DNA of 64,000 nucleotides, from assembly GCA_036877525.1 (NCBI GenBank), contig JAZGTH010000007.1, positions 12,168,501 to 12,232,500 on the forward strand, given 5' to 3'. The translations under genes were made by a program, and so were the position numbers. Source of the DNA: Chromobotia macracanthus. Taxonomy: Eukaryota > Chordata > Actinopteri > Cypriniformes > Botiidae. The notes under the pieces are model-generated. The model had not been told where the DNA came from and ran no database searches. It saw only the letters and a program-made list of their open reading frames with translations. Below are positions 47,282 through 58,769 of this stretch, one piece after another; the stretch's first letter is position 1, and each line of letters begins with the position of its first letter.

Positions 47282-50088
47282 GTAATATGCTCATCCTTAA
47301 ATCCAAATCCTCAAATACTAACTTATAAATACTTCATAATCAATTAACATTTTTGGTATTTCAGTGTAAATTGAACAATGAACATTCTTAAAACTAGAGT
47401 AATTTTTCTGTGCTTGAGGTTGCAAACAAATGTTCTAATATATCAAATCAAAAGAGTATATCAAATCATTATCTTTCAGAAGGTGAGAATCATTTTTATA
47501 CAATGTTTGGTTTAAGAAAATCTTAAAACTTAAAAATTGGTTGGTGAATGAAAAAATAATTTGTTTTGCTCATACATGCCTTCCATGTGTTTTTTTTCCT
47601 GGTGTCCACTATAGAAAACAAATCATATGAATAAAATATCTTTCAAAAGTAAATAATAAAAAAACTGAATTCTCAAAACTTGTCTTTCCTAGTTCTCAGG
47701 AGGAAGGTGTGCAACCACTGTTTGATCATCCTTATTCAAAATTAAATGCATGTGTAACGTGATAGATGGACGTGGTTTTGGACAGTAAGTCTGTATCAAA
47801 CACATCGGCACAAACGGACGACTGATTCAGAGCGACAGCGGGTTTTGGGTAGCTTTAGTGAATTCTGTTGATTGTATGAATAAAATACTATCACAGTGTT
47901 GATTAGTTTAGTTTTGCACCAGTTGTTTTAGTGAAGTTATAAGTAGATCAACGGTGTGATTGAATTTTCTCGAAAACTGCTGCCGCCAATCGCAGAGCTG
48001 TTACAGCAGTATTTAGTACGTGTACTAAGGTATAATCTCGAAATTACATTGACAGAAGTTTTTGCTTAGACTGGCTGTTTTTAGTTCACTCATTCCAAAA
48101 AATGTTCATCAAAAATGTTTTTCGTTAAAGCACGTTCTTGAGATTCACCCAGATCGGCTAAGGTTAGTTGAAAGGCCATGAATGGCCCGCGCATTTTTGT
48201 CTATGGTGGTAAAGTTTGACGTTAGACATTCATTAGACATTGGTTTCATACCAAGTAAACGCTTTAAGCCTGTTATGTTCTTATACACGGTACTGAATTC
48301 ATATTTTTAAGATGTTTAGTATACTGTACCTACTTAAAGTCATTAAACTCTGCAGCTATTTGAGAAAAAGGTATCAAACCAGCTGTACAATTATCATAAT
48401 ATTCCCTATAATGCACAAGGCTTGTTTTAATTCAGATTATTAATCTAATTTCTATACAGTACTGAAACCATTTAAATTCATTAAACTTGAACACCATTTG
48501 AGCTAAACATATCAAACCCACTGTAAATTAATTAAAAATATAAAAAAGGTGATTTTGGTACCATGTCCATGGAATAAATATGTTTACATGTTTACAAATT
48601 TTCATTTTATGGGTGAACTGTCCCTGTAAGTGCACTGCACTTTCATTATTTTGATGCAGTAAAAATGAGTGGTACTTATTAAATATAAATACTAACTAAA
48701 ACACCTATGCACAACTCAGACTAATCACTAATTCATTATGCTAAAGCATTAAATAAATACACACAAAACTTTGGCTATACAATTGAGGATTTTTTATTCA
48801 CCCCTATTTTTTTAATAAGATCTTCTGCATGAGCAAGTACAGCATTCCAGTGCTTTTATACTAAATCTCACCACACTCAAATACAATACTGTTGTCTTTT
48901 TGTCCTTGCAATATCACCCGAGTTCCTCTCATGCTTCAGTCCAGTCTGAAGGCACGGTGCTTGAAGCTGACATGGAGATGTCATGTGAGATGTCACAGTG
49001 ACTCCATAATTAAAACAATTGTCATGTATAGTTGTATAGTCATGTATAGTTGATGTTCTTATGTTTTAGATTTTAATGTTTAAGGTGCTTTCATAAAATT
49101 ATTGTTATATATATATTATTCATGAGTGTTAATAAAATGCGGTCTTATAGGATGAGGGAGGAACATCTTCATGCTAATAGGTTTTCTTTGTTCAGGTTAG
49201 GCGGTCAAAAATAATATCAAGACGCAATATAAAAAGTTTGTTTTTTATAGGGTCAAAATTACAAACCACAGTTAACTAAATACAGTGGTTGAGGTTTCTC
49301 GGTCAAAGACTCAGTGACTGTTAAAGGCACTGAAAGTGGGCGGGTACACTTTCGGGTACACTTTAATTCATAAAAAGAAGATGTAACACTGAATAAACAT
49401 GAATGAGAAACACATGACTTGTTACAGAGTCTGATCACAATCAACATTTAAACTGTATCCCCATTCTCCGCCAGTATAATTTGTAAAGAAATGAAGGTCA
49501 AATCAATGAAACTGAGCTAAATCAGCTATTCCCTAAATAAAATACAGTGTTGTAAATAACACAAAGGAAAATAGATTTAATTCACTGTGTTGTGTTGAAG
49601 TGCCTCACACGCTTTTTGGGAGGTAGGTTTCTTCAAGCGTCTTGGGAGATGTTGCCACAGTTGTTCTCAGTTGTAAATATACTGTCTTAGCATCCCAGAC
49701 AGACTTGATGATTGCGAAATTATGCGTTCCATGTGTGGATTTGAATATTATAGCAGGATAGACCTTTATCACAGTGTAATTGCGTATCGATGTATCAATT
49801 TTTTTTCAGTTTGGCTAGCAAAACCGGCATATCGGATAACATCCTCTCTGTTGACGTTGCCAAAATTTGGCCAAGATTATGAGGTTCACATGGTGAAAGA
49901 ACATACCAAAGTGAAACTGGACAAGGAATACAAGTTATAAGGGATATGGAGCAAGGACTACATCTTAAGATACAAGGGATACAGCTTATTACTAAGAGAG
50001 ACATTTTTCTATGAATTATGTCAAACATTGACGTAGCCTAAATAAAGCAATCTCTAAAACAATATGTTGATTTACAGAATTTGAGCAA
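47282..50088. other. Intergenic with a MITE-arm scrap
   Basis: 48598-48632 reads TTTATGGGTGAACTGTCCCT, another arm of the cyprinid MITE also seen at 6991 and 63497. Frames at 49722-49940 and elsewhere have no recognisable content. No gene is supported. Confidence 0.5.
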
Positions 50089-50093
50089 ATAAA

Positions 50094-50408
50094 TGTCAGG
50101 GTCCTGGCTTCATGTCTTGAGTTTCTCCTGGATTTTCTTGCCAGGATCCTGACAGCCCTGTGTTTTGTGTCAGAGCATAATGTCTGGATCCTGACTCAAT
50201 TCTAGTCTTGGATCTTGTTTCTTGGAGTCAGGATCTAGACTCAAGCTCTGTGTCTTTGTTATCTGTGGAAACACATGGCCATTGTTTGTTTATTTCGTGC
50301 CATGTGCTTTCCAGTCGTGTGTCATGACCTCAAGGGAGTTTTGTTTAATAAAGTTTTTAATTTTAAAGCTGATCTGCATTTGGGTTTTCCCTCACCATGT
50401 CCCTGACA
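50094..50408 (+). mobile_element. Solo LTR with 5-bp target duplication
   Basis: The element is 315 bp, starts TGTCAGGG and ends CCCTGACA, a perfect 8-bp terminal inverted repeat with TG...CA ends. It is flanked on both sides by ATAAA (50089-50093 and 50409-50413), a perfect 5-bp target duplication. An AATAAA polyadenylation signal lies at 50347-50352, 56 bp before the end, which fixes the orientation as plus. No retroviral or Gypsy genes adjoin it, so it is a solo LTR left by recombination between two LTRs. Confidence 0.8.
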
Positions 50409-50413
50409 ATAAA

Positions 50414-52324
50414 TTGTCTGTGGTAAGCCGTTTCTATTCAGATTATAAATTAAATATAAAAAGAACTAAATGCTAAGCCTACTCATGTCATGTTATCAGT
50501 TGTTAATAATCAAGACCAACTTTTAGCAGGATAAGTTTAATTAGCAGATGTCAATAGGTTGTGATAACTTCCATCACCAGAGAGGTACTAGTACAGGCAA
50601 GTTGCTGCCGGTCAATGCGAAAGAACGAGGAGCCCTATAAACTACAGGTTGCTAAATGTTTGGAAAGTTTAGTCCTAAGTCATACTTTAGGCCATACTTA
50701 TTGAAACAACATTCATTAAAGATATTTCGCGCTCTACTGTGTTCAGTATTTGAACACAAATGTATTGCAACATTTCATAAGTTCTCCAGACATAACTTCA
50801 AAATTGCAAAAAATCTTCAAAATGGTCACTCTACATACTGCACACGAACATACTCCCGTGTATTATTTTAAAAGAAGGACCTTCATCCCACCGTATTAGT
50901 CTTTTTGTGTTGAACAATCGATAAAACTGAGTTAAGGGTGTAGGGTTTCCATTGAATGGACACACATAGGCAATGAACAGACTCGTCTCCAACAGAATCT
51001 AATCTCTTGTTTCAACCCCTGAGAGTCGGGGAAAAGTAACAAATGGCCCAAACCAACGCCTAAGTGTCCAGACCTAGTTTTTTGCCCTGCTTCTTCTCAT
51101 CTCCCCCAGAGATCGGCACCTCTAGAGATAACCAACTTCACCAACAAAGAACCTCCTGATGAGAAAAATTAACAGATCCAGATGGTCCATGCACCCTTGA
51201 CAAGCCAATGCATAAATCTACCAATGCACCCACAAAAGGATGAGGGAGTTACCATCTTAGGAGGGATTTACAGTCATGGGTCGGAAATAAACATTTGCCA
51301 GAACTCCCATCACAAACACCTTTTGACCTTTGGGATGCTCTCAGCCCTCCTCATAGGCATTCCTGAAAAGTGTACGTTTTCTTTTTCAGACAGACAAAGG
51401 GAACACTCAAAAGGACTTATAAGTAATGAAAATGTATTCCGAAATAATATGTGTTATGCCTTAGAGATGCTTGATATGTTAGTGAAACGTACACTTTGTT
51501 AATCTATCCATTATAAGATTAAGGTACCATTTTAATCTATGAATTACTAGGGTATGAATGTGTGTATGTCTTAAACAAAAGCATATTTAATGCGTGTGTC
51601 TCACGCAACCCACCAATCCTGGCAGGGATTCCCCACAGAAAACACTGAATTGAGGTACTCGCTGATCGAAGAGCTCATGAAGTGTTTCTAGAAAATCTGA
51701 ATCAGTTTGTTTAAATCAATGCGAATCTTTTAAGATTTGATTTCCTAAATGCTAAACCCTTTAATAAGTATAATAAAATCATTACAAGGGTGTCATTGTT
51801 TAGAATTAGAGCAACCTGGATGCTACAGTAGCACTGGCGAGAAGATTCAGCCATTAGTTTTGACTGCTTTGCGATGGTACCGGAAGTAGTGATACACTGC
51901 TTCACTTACGGAAATATGAAGTGTGATATAGGTCCATTGAGCTGTCTGAGATAATTACACACTGACGTGTTGCTTGAAAAGGAAGTATGATGGTAGATAC
52001 ATTGATCAGCAACGCTGGCTGGTTGTCATGTCCAAAGAATGTCCTTTTTTAACTTGGCTAGAAGGCGACTTTGAAAACCTCAGAAGATGTAAATTTGTCC
52101 GGTCCTTTTTTTAATGTCACATTATACAAAGTGGTCATTTTTTACTACTTATACTTATACTTAATCTACTGTTAAATGATGTAAAATAGACTGTTAAATG
52201 TTTTGACTGTTTGCAACAGAAACCAATAATAAAGTAATTTATTTAAAATTATCTTGCACCGTCATGATATACCCTGGCAGAGGATATCATCCTTGGGTTT
52301 AACATCTCTTTTCTCATGCCATTA
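50414..52324. other. Intergenic, no recognised gene
   Basis: 51000-51500 is more GC-balanced and holds a 106-codon plus frame (51182-51502) of unknown kind. The rest is AT-rich with no repeat ends that I can identify. Confidence 0.45.
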
Positions 52325-52740
52325 CTGGTCTCAATGACCCATCGCTCTCACATCTGTGATTATGAAGTTGTATGAAAGACTGGTGCTGGCCTACCTGAAG
52401 GACATTACTGGACCCTTGCTGGATCTTCTTCAACTTGCGTACAGAGAAAACAGGTCTGTGGATAATGTAGTCAATATGGGGCTGTATTATGTCCTGCAAC
52501 ATCTTGACAGAAACTTCTGAAATTTGCAGATGACATCTCTCAGGACTTGAAGTGGGACAATCACATTGACTCCATTGTGATAAAGGCCCAACAGAGGTTG
52601 TACTTCCTTCATCAAGTTAAACCTGCCACAGGAGCTGCTGAAACAGTTCTACTGGGCCATCATTGAGTCTGTCCTGTGCTCATCTATAACTGTCTGTATG
52701 GTTCAGCTGCCAAATCAGACATCAGGAGACTACAATGGGA
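52325..52740 (+). pseudogene. Rex1/L2-group LINE RT fragment
   Basis: The plus strand reads ALTSVIMKLYERLVLAYLK, then LAYRENRSVDNVVNMGLYY, which are adjacent motifs of the reverse transcriptase in fish Rex1/L2-group LINEs. It then jumps at about 52508 to LLKFADDISQ, the catalytic segment, followed by LKWDNHIDSIVIKAQQRLYF and, after a frameshift, a degraded WYGS-type C-terminal motif. About 100 codons between the two motifs are deleted. The copy is inactive. Confidence 0.75.
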
Positions 52741-53418
52741 TATATTCACACCTCTGCCCAATGATGGGAGACATGATTTAGAGATTGACTTTAGAGACAG
52801 TGGCTTTGCCTACAGACATTAACAACATTTCCTGACTCAAACTCCAACCAGCAAACCTGTTACAATAGAGCTCTATACAGCACAAGGTCATGCATTAAAA
52901 TGACCTTTGGGCTACTGAAGGGAGATTTCAGGGTCTGAAAAATCAGAGGGTGGCACCTGTATGGGCCAGTAACATTACTGTTTCATTATCTATACTACAA
53001 AACATTACCGCAACAAAAAGTGACTTACAAAAGTTAAATCAATATATAGTTTTAAGTGGATGTGTGGGCAAAATGCGTTATAAACTTTTGATTCTACACT
53101 GTAAGCCCGTACAAGTTGACTCAACTTTAAGTTTTGCACTTACACTACTCAAGTACATCCTTGTTACATCTACATCTTGTGTAGATGTATTTAATTTACT
53201 TTACAATTTCAGTTTCCAGAGAATAACAGATAAAAATGTTTTAACCAATTGCTATATTGCATTACTGAATCTTTGCCAAACTCTGAACAGGCACCGTAAG
53301 CATTCTTATGTTGTATTAATATGCCAAATAAACATGCCAAACACTGAACAGGAATAGTTTAACTAAAATAAAGATGGAGTTTTTTTTTCTAAGAAAAAGA
53401 AATGTATGTTTTATTGTC
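52741..53418. other. Intergenic with a MITE start
   Basis: 53098-53140 reads CACTGTAAGCCCGTACAAGT then TGACTCAACTTTAAG, the start of a common fish MITE. The 135-codon frame at 52950-53357 overlaps it and is not a recognisable protein. Confidence 0.45.
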
Positions 53419-53739
53419 TTACATGGCAAGCTGATTTGACAATGCTAAAATTTTGCCTTTTAGTTCCTTCTCAGCCAAAGACAACATCACCTGCTGAATA
53501 AAATGGAATCTCTTGGTCATGCACTTTAAATAGTCAAGATGCAGGGCATAAATTAAACCAAAAAGAAGACACATGGCCTGAGGAAGGTTCTCCAAATTGT
53601 CCATCACAACATTCCCCTTCAAGATGATTCCCACAGAGGATAGACGGAGGTGGAAGGGCACAGAATGTGCCACATCTTCATTTTCCAGGCTTAGGATTCC
53701 AGCTGGCACATGCTGGTATGAGTCCTTATCAGCAGAAGC
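53419..53739 (-). pseudogene. Terminal exon of SAMD3-like fish gene family
   Basis: The open frame runs from an acceptor-like TTTTTTATGTCTAG (ending at 53740) to a stop at 53419-53421, about 106 codons. It matches the C-terminal segment of a multicopy fish protein family related to SAMD3. Typical parts are VGIILKGNVVMDNLENLPQA, LLFGLIYALHLDYLK and FIQQVMLSL. An AATAAA lies about 6 bp after the stop (53407-53413 region). The exon itself is intact, but I find no upstream exon: immediately beyond the acceptor lies a transposon. It is either the last exon of a gene with distant exons or a stranded gene fragment. The family's function is unknown to me. Confidence 0.55.
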
Positions 53740-54048
53740 CTAGACATAAAAAACGTCTCTTGGTTACATATGTAAACTCAGTTCCCTGAGAAGGAGACAC
53801 TGTATCTGGTTTGACACTATGGGGAATGCCTTCGCTGTGACTGGTGCCTAAATCTCATGTCTAATCACGCTAATATAATTGGCCCACAGCAGTTCCTGAT
53901 GCACATCAGGTGTGCTCGTGAGTAAATTAGGGCACCTGTAGAGCGCGTCATCATCTTTTTTGTCTGAAGGAGACGAAGACAGGTACCAATGAGGCATGGC
54001 AACAAGACGCAGTGTCTTGTTCCATTCTTAGGGAACCAAGGTTACATA

Positions 54049-54790
54049 CAGTTGAAGACAAAATTATTAGCCCCCTACAAAATATTTTATTTTTCAAAAA
54101 ATTCCCAAGTGCTGTTTAATGGAGTGAAGATTTTTTTCAACACAGCATTTCTAAACATAATAGTTTATTTAGAAAACTTGGAGTGTTTGTAAACCAAATA
54201 GAAATAGAATTAAAAATGTCTACAAGATTATTAGCCCTCTGATGTTAATAGTCAATAGCATATTCCTTTTCCTTGATAACAGCCTTTAGTCCTTTGCTGT
54301 AGTTCTCAACAAGTTTCAGGAATGTCTCCTGAGGAGTTGCAGCCCATTCCTCCTCAGCAAATCTCTCAAGCTCCTCCAGATTTGTTGGTTTCCTGGCATG
54401 AACTCTGGTTTTCAGTGTGCCCCACAGATTTTCTATTGAAGGCCTGGGCTTTGTGCAAGCCAAGGATACTCACTTTGCTCATTTGGAGGTAGTTCTTCAC
54501 CAGAAGTGAGGTATGCTTTGGGTCATTATAATGCTGGAAGACAAAACGTCAACCCAAACCCGGTTTTGTTGCAGACTGCCTGAGGTTGTCTTTCAGAATC
54601 TTCTCGTAGTCTTCCTTTTTCATGTTTCCTTCGACCCTGACAAGATTCCCAGTTCCAAATGCACTAAAACATCCCCACAGCATTATACTACCACCGCCAT
54701 GTTTCACTGTGGGAACGTTTTTTTGGGGTTGAATGTCTCTCCCTTCTTTCTCCAAACATAGGCAACATCTCTATGGCCAGAGAGCATCTC
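54049..54790 (-). mobile_element. Tc1-like transposon, 5'-truncated
   Basis: The terminus at 54049 (CAGTTGAAGACAAAATTATT) follows a TA dinucleotide (54047-54048), the normal Tc1/mariner target. A second AGATTATTAGCCCTCT copy near 54225 indicates the two-repeat (IR/DR) type of terminus. The transposase lies on the minus strand, so 54049 is its 3' end. The other terminus and the N-terminal DNA-binding half of the transposase are missing, and the copy ends at about 54790 inside older sequence. Confidence 0.8.
54245..54780 (-). pseudogene. Tc1 transposase C-terminal half, decayed
   Basis: Minus-strand frames give VKHGGGSIMLWGCFSAFGTG (54755-54549 frame), then FQHYNDPKHTSLLVKNYLQ, then SIENLWGTLKTRVHARKPTN (54463-54245 frame), the order of the catalytic domain of a DD34E Tc1-like transposase. 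A stop stands at 54549-54551 and a one-base frameshift lies near 54465-54480. The second catalytic aspartate, normally in FQQDND, reads as tyrosine here, while the final glutamate in IENLWG is kept. The enzyme would cut and paste its own DNA at TA sites in a living copy; this one cannot. Confidence 0.8.
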
Positions 54791-54857
54791 AGTTCCACCT
54801 AAACGCAGAGCTCTGCTGCCAGGTACAGCACACCAATACCTAGGGAGGTGTTTGACA

Positions 54858-54921
54858 CAGGACTCGAACACCAGCCTCCCAAACTAGTGCTAGCACATCA
54901 TCTAAGCATGCCACTGGGCCA
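54858..54921 (-). repeat. tRNA-like Pol III promoter sequence
   Basis: On the minus strand, 54921-54911 reads TGGCCCAGTGG, an exact fit to the A-box consensus TRGCNNAGYGG. 54872-54860 reads GGTGTTCGAGTCC, close to the B-box GGTTCGANTCC. The 49-bp spacing suits a tRNA with a long variable arm. It lies inside the long-inverted-repeat element. The outer stem does not pair convincingly, so a tRNA-derived promoter is more likely than a working tRNA. Confidence 0.5.
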
Positions 54922-55275
54922 GTTGCATAACAGCTAGAGCTCTAGGGGAGCAGAGTTCTACTCTACCCGCATCCTGCTCTAGGGAGGGCAGAGGACCCGC
55001 CGTATATCCTGGAACCAACATCCTCTTTTACCTTCCTGAGGATCTTAAAGGGAGCGGAGGACCCTCCACAGAGAGGGTTAAGCCAAACATACAAACGGCT
55101 CCTGAAGACAAAAAAAGCTGAGGACGCACTCTACAGGTGCCCTAATATACTCGCAAATGCATCAGCCAATTAAATTAGTGTGATTAGTCATGAGATTCAG
55201 GCACCGGTCACACCGAAGTCATTCCCCATAGCGTCAAACAAGACGCAGTGTCGAGTTCCCTCAAAAGGGAACTAA

Positions 55276-56039
55276 TTTTAGCTGCATGTCTAATATTCTT
55301 TAAGATATCAAATAACTTTATCAAACATGTTTTTGTTTAGTTGTTTTAATTGTTTGCATGTATGCTTTGTGATGATTTGTCAATTATGTACACATAATAT
55401 TGATTTAATATTCTTTTGAAAGTCTTGAACGTACATAAACACTCCTGGTGTAGGCAAGGAAAGGGCTGGCTTCTTGCATAGCTCCCATGTTTAAATCTGT
55501 AATGTTTTAACAAGTGTCTGCTCTTGTCACAAGCAAATACGCAGTGCTTACATTTTCACACAACATTCAAAATGGTTGACACCTAAAATGGTCAACCATG
55601 GAACATTGGATATAATTTGACTCTAAATCCTTCAAGGTATCTAAAGAGGCCACTCTTATGATTTCCCAAAGTTTTTAAAAGTTATAAGCAAAAACAGCAA
55701 TATTCCGTACCTTTGGACCAGTAGGTAGCACTATGATGAAACAGTGTATGCACCCTCAGGTCATGCATGTGATGACACAAACAAAGTTTGTGGCTCACAG
55801 GAGAGATACATATGTTTCAGAAAGCTTATAATGCTGCATTCTAGTCTGGGGATCTTAGATCTTCTAGAGCTAACTTAAACCGGGGCGTGAGAACAGCAAA
55901 GAGTACATATGGACAGAAAATCCACTTCTTTGACACAAAAGACCCCTATTTCAGCCAGTTTGAGAAAGAGAACAACACAACAACAATGCACCCCCCTCAG
56001 CCCAGATAATGCATTACTCTGCCTTGACTTATCTGACAT
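55276..56039. other. Intergenic, nothing recognised
   Basis: AT-rich spacer. The minus frame at 55875-56249 is antisense to a LINE fragment and not a gene. Confidence 0.5.
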
Positions 56040-56340
56040 CTGGAGGGCCCTCTTAAAACTTGGACCACTAGGCATCAGTATCCCCCGTTGTGCAACTGGA
56101 TATTGAGCCTCCTTACTGACAGACCTCAGACAGTATGGGTTGGAAACAAAAACTCTGAGACATTGTCCTGAACACCAGGAAGTGGTCTCAAGGTTATGAC
56201 TTAAGCCTGCTGACAATACAGTGGTGGTCCTCTTCAGCAACAATGACAAATTGGCCTACAGAGGGGAAGTTAACCAGCTCGTTTTCTTGTGTGACAACAA
56301 CCTGTCACTGAATTTCAACAAGACTAAGATCACTGTATAG
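56040..56340 (+). pseudogene. Rex1/L2-group LINE RT fragment
   Basis: The plus strand reads LSLLTDRPQTVWVGNKNSET, then after a gap NTVVVLFSNNDKLAYRGEV and LSLNFNKTKI, three adjacent motifs of the L2/Rex1 reverse transcriptase around its catalytic loop. Stops and a missing GAPQGC segment show decay. A further piece of the same protein (FLGVHITEDF) occurs at 57130-57162 and a LINE-type 3' tail at 57260-57447, so the copy seems to be split by intervening sequence. Confidence 0.65.
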
Positions 56341-57129
56341 CTGCAGTTAGTAACATTATGCTTTTCTTGTCATCTCTGTTCGTAACATTCCTCAGTGCCT
56401 GACATTTGTCACAAAATAAGAACTACAGTTTTTAAATCAATTTAAAATTATAAGTGTTATCAGCTCTCTGTTATGCAAAAAATTACAAATTGCTGTTATA
56501 ACATGCCAGAGGAAAACTGGCCCACCCAGTTAAGCCTTGTTTCTGCCAAGGTTATTTCTCTATTTACGCCTCATTGGAGTTTTGGTTCCTTGCCACTGTT
56601 ACCCTGTTGGCTTGCTTACTGGGAGACTGCTAACATTAACTTAACTTAGGTTTTGAAAATTGTTTATTGGTTTAAGCATAATAATCTAACTACAGTCCTA
56701 AAGACTCTACTATTTAACTATTTCTTTGTCCCCCTTTCACTTTAATTATGCAATGTTCAGATATTTTATGGTATTATTGCAAATCCCTTATAACTTCTGG
56801 AAGGTAATCTGGAATGACATCTTGCTTAATATGATACCTGTCATCTGTCATGTTAATTGACTAAATGTCGCATAGTCTCAGGCAGTATGATTACATTACC
56901 CTCTTGTAGACTACTGAGAGAGGTATGAGCCTTCACACACAATAACAGGTATTTCTTATGCATCCCCATTTATTCAAATGATCCAAACGTGTTGTAGTTA
57001 TAATCAGTTCCGTACACTTTGTATTCATAATCCAACTACGTTCTAAGTATTCCTAATTAGTTTTATTAATGCACATCTTATAATGAACAATATGAATTTG
57101 CAATAATACAATGCATTGTATTATTGAAA
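56341..57129. repeat. Sequence separating the LINE pieces
   Basis: 56510-56645 reads CTGCCAAGGTTATTTCTCTA, then GGAGTTTTGGTTCCTTGCCA and GGCTTGCTTACTGGGAGA, a recognisable 3' part of a common cyprinid retroelement-associated repeat. The rest, 56646-57129, is AT-rich with no named feature. The block probably contains one or more insertions into the LINE. Confidence 0.45.
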
Positions 57130-57447
57130 CAAAGTTCCTGGGGGTGCACATCACTGAGGACTTTTTCACCGTCCACTGGTGCCTGTTTACAATTAATGTT
57201 ACATTAATACACTCACTGTAGAAACATGCAATTATGTGCAATAAAAACTGTGCAATTTTGTAATTTTTTTGTATAGCTTTTGTATATATTTATCTTAAAA
57301 TGTCTTACATGCCGATATGTTGTCTTGTCTCTCCTACTTGTGTATGTACTTACCTTGCACACTGAGCTCTCAATTCTCAATTCAGCAGTCTTGTTCTGCT
57401 GTACATTATTTGTTGTATGGTTGTAATGACAATAAAGTACACTTTGA
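57130..57447 (+). repeat. LINE fragment and 3' tail
   Basis: 57130-57162 encodes KFLGVHITEDF, the motif that follows the catalytic loop in L2/Rex1 reverse transcriptases. 57260-57447 ends GTTGTAATGACAATAAAGTA then a CACTTTGACTT segment, matching the usual 3' end of fish L2-like LINEs. Orientation agrees with 56040-56340. Confidence 0.6.
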
Positions 57448-58193
57448 CTTAAGTCTGTGATAAGTCCTAATGAACAAAGGTCTAGGGGATCACCATGTCA
57501 ATGCAACCAGAAATTGTCTTTGGCTCAGAGAAGGTGCATTAACATTATTCAGACACCACCTCAACACTTTAGAGAATTAGCCATTTTCATCTCCAGAACC
57601 ATTTCCATTCTTGTCTCACTGATGGTTGAGATACCAAACATTAAATTTAGAAGATGAAAGAAGCAGTATGTGAAAACTTGACTTGAAGTTCCTTTCAGTA
57701 AAGGTGGGGGTACACTTAAGTCCAGGGTTATTAAAAGTTCTAGAATGTCAATCAGGTATTTTATTCCTTCTTTATAAGTCTTTACTCAACAGTTAAAGTA
57801 ACAGCTTAATAATCCCATCATGTGGGTGGACTGGATATGGAGCCTTATTGTCCTGAAAACACACAAAAGACATTCTGTTCAAATCTCTGTCAAGAAATGT
57901 AATTAGCTATGTATGACATTGAAATGTTCAGTACTTAAAGATGAATTGCATAATTTTTGTATAACTAGTGTCACCAAACTGGACTGCAGAAAAAAAAATT
58001 AAACTGATCTTCCATCAGTTGAAGAAACAGATAGCAATGTCACTCACTGCAACCAAAACTTTTAAAAATGTAATCATTATTTATATATATACAAAACAGA
58101 AGAGATGAACATCTCTTCTGAACACCTTTAGATGTGAGGGGGACGTGTTTTTCCCATTTTCAGTGGTGGCTATGCTTTAGGATAGCGCTACAG
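57448..58193. other. Intergenic, nothing recognised
   Basis: AT-rich with short meaningless frames. No repeat ends were found. Confidence 0.55.
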
Positions 58194-58519
58194 TGTCAGT
58201 GTTCCATGTTGTCTTGTTTTTATGTCTTTTATTTTGAAGTCAAATTTTGTAGTTTTTGTCCTTGTTCGATGTAGTATTGTGTCCAGGTGTGACTTATTTC
58301 ATAATAATTAAGCATTAATTAATTTGCATATTTATAGCCCTCATGTATGTTATTGTCTTTTGTCTAGCATTGTTTTGTCTTTGATGTTCTGCTGTTGGTG
58401 AGATTTATGTTCTAGTCAAGTCAAGTTTAGTCACGTTTTTGTTCAGGTTTATGCATTTTTTTTAATAAACTGTGTATGGGTCAAGCTCAGCTTGCCTACA
58501 GTGGGATCCTTTTGTGACA
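58194..58519 (+). mobile_element. LTR-like repeat, ends weak
   Basis: Starts TGTCAGTG and ends TTGTGACA, with AATAAA at 58464-58469, about 50 bp before the end. This is the same layout as the solo LTR at 50094-50408. The flanking five bases (TACAG and CACAA) do not form a clear duplication, so the boundaries are not proven. Confidence 0.4.
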
Positions 58520-58769
58520 CACAATGTTTACTCTTTTTAGAAAAATCCATCTGTGAATGGCTTACTTATTTCTATGTATAATAAGCTAGTATAGGACAGA
58601 ATTTCACTTTTAATGTGGCTGTAAGTTTGAACGAGATGTATGAACAAATATAATGGTTATTTGTATGGAAGTTCCAGGTACATTTGCAAAATGGTTAATA
58701 TAATATTTGGTATAATTATTGTTCCCCTAAATTAATAAAATTGTTTACCCAAAAAGGAACGTTCTGCCA

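Larger units (their letters stand above)
53755..55275. mobile_element. Long-inverted-repeat element, split by Tc1
   Basis: Left arm (about 53770-53975) and right arm (about 55080-55273) are inverted copies of roughly 190 bp. Shared blocks include ATGGGGAATGCCTTCG / ATTCCCCATAGCG, AATCTCATGTCTAATCACG, TTAGGGCACCTGTAGAG and TTTTTTGTCT. The outer end carries GGTTACATATGTAAAC (53762-53777), almost the palindrome found in the DIRS-type terminus near 18989. Inside the left part a further inverted copy of the tip occurs at 54005-54047. Without the Tc1 insertion the element is about 780 bp. It codes for nothing recognisable and is probably non-autonomous; kinship with DIRS termini is an inference. 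Confidence 0.55.

Noticed and set aside
47115..47306. Tyrosine-rich minus-strand frame
   Set aside because: It is the translation of a TAA/TATGTATAATAA microsatellite.
49722..49940. Possible small gene (72 codons)
   Set aside because: It has no domain or homologue that I recognise and no splice or promoter context; frames of this length are expected by chance.
54513..54761. Plus-strand 82-codon frame
   Set aside because: It is antisense to the Tc1 transposase.
55875..56249. Minus-strand 124-codon frame
   Set aside because: It is largely antisense to the Rex1/L2 LINE fragment at 56040-56340.
58184..58524. Target-site duplication around the LTR-like repeat
   Set aside because: The flanking five bases TACAG and CACAA agree at only three positions, no better than chance allows.
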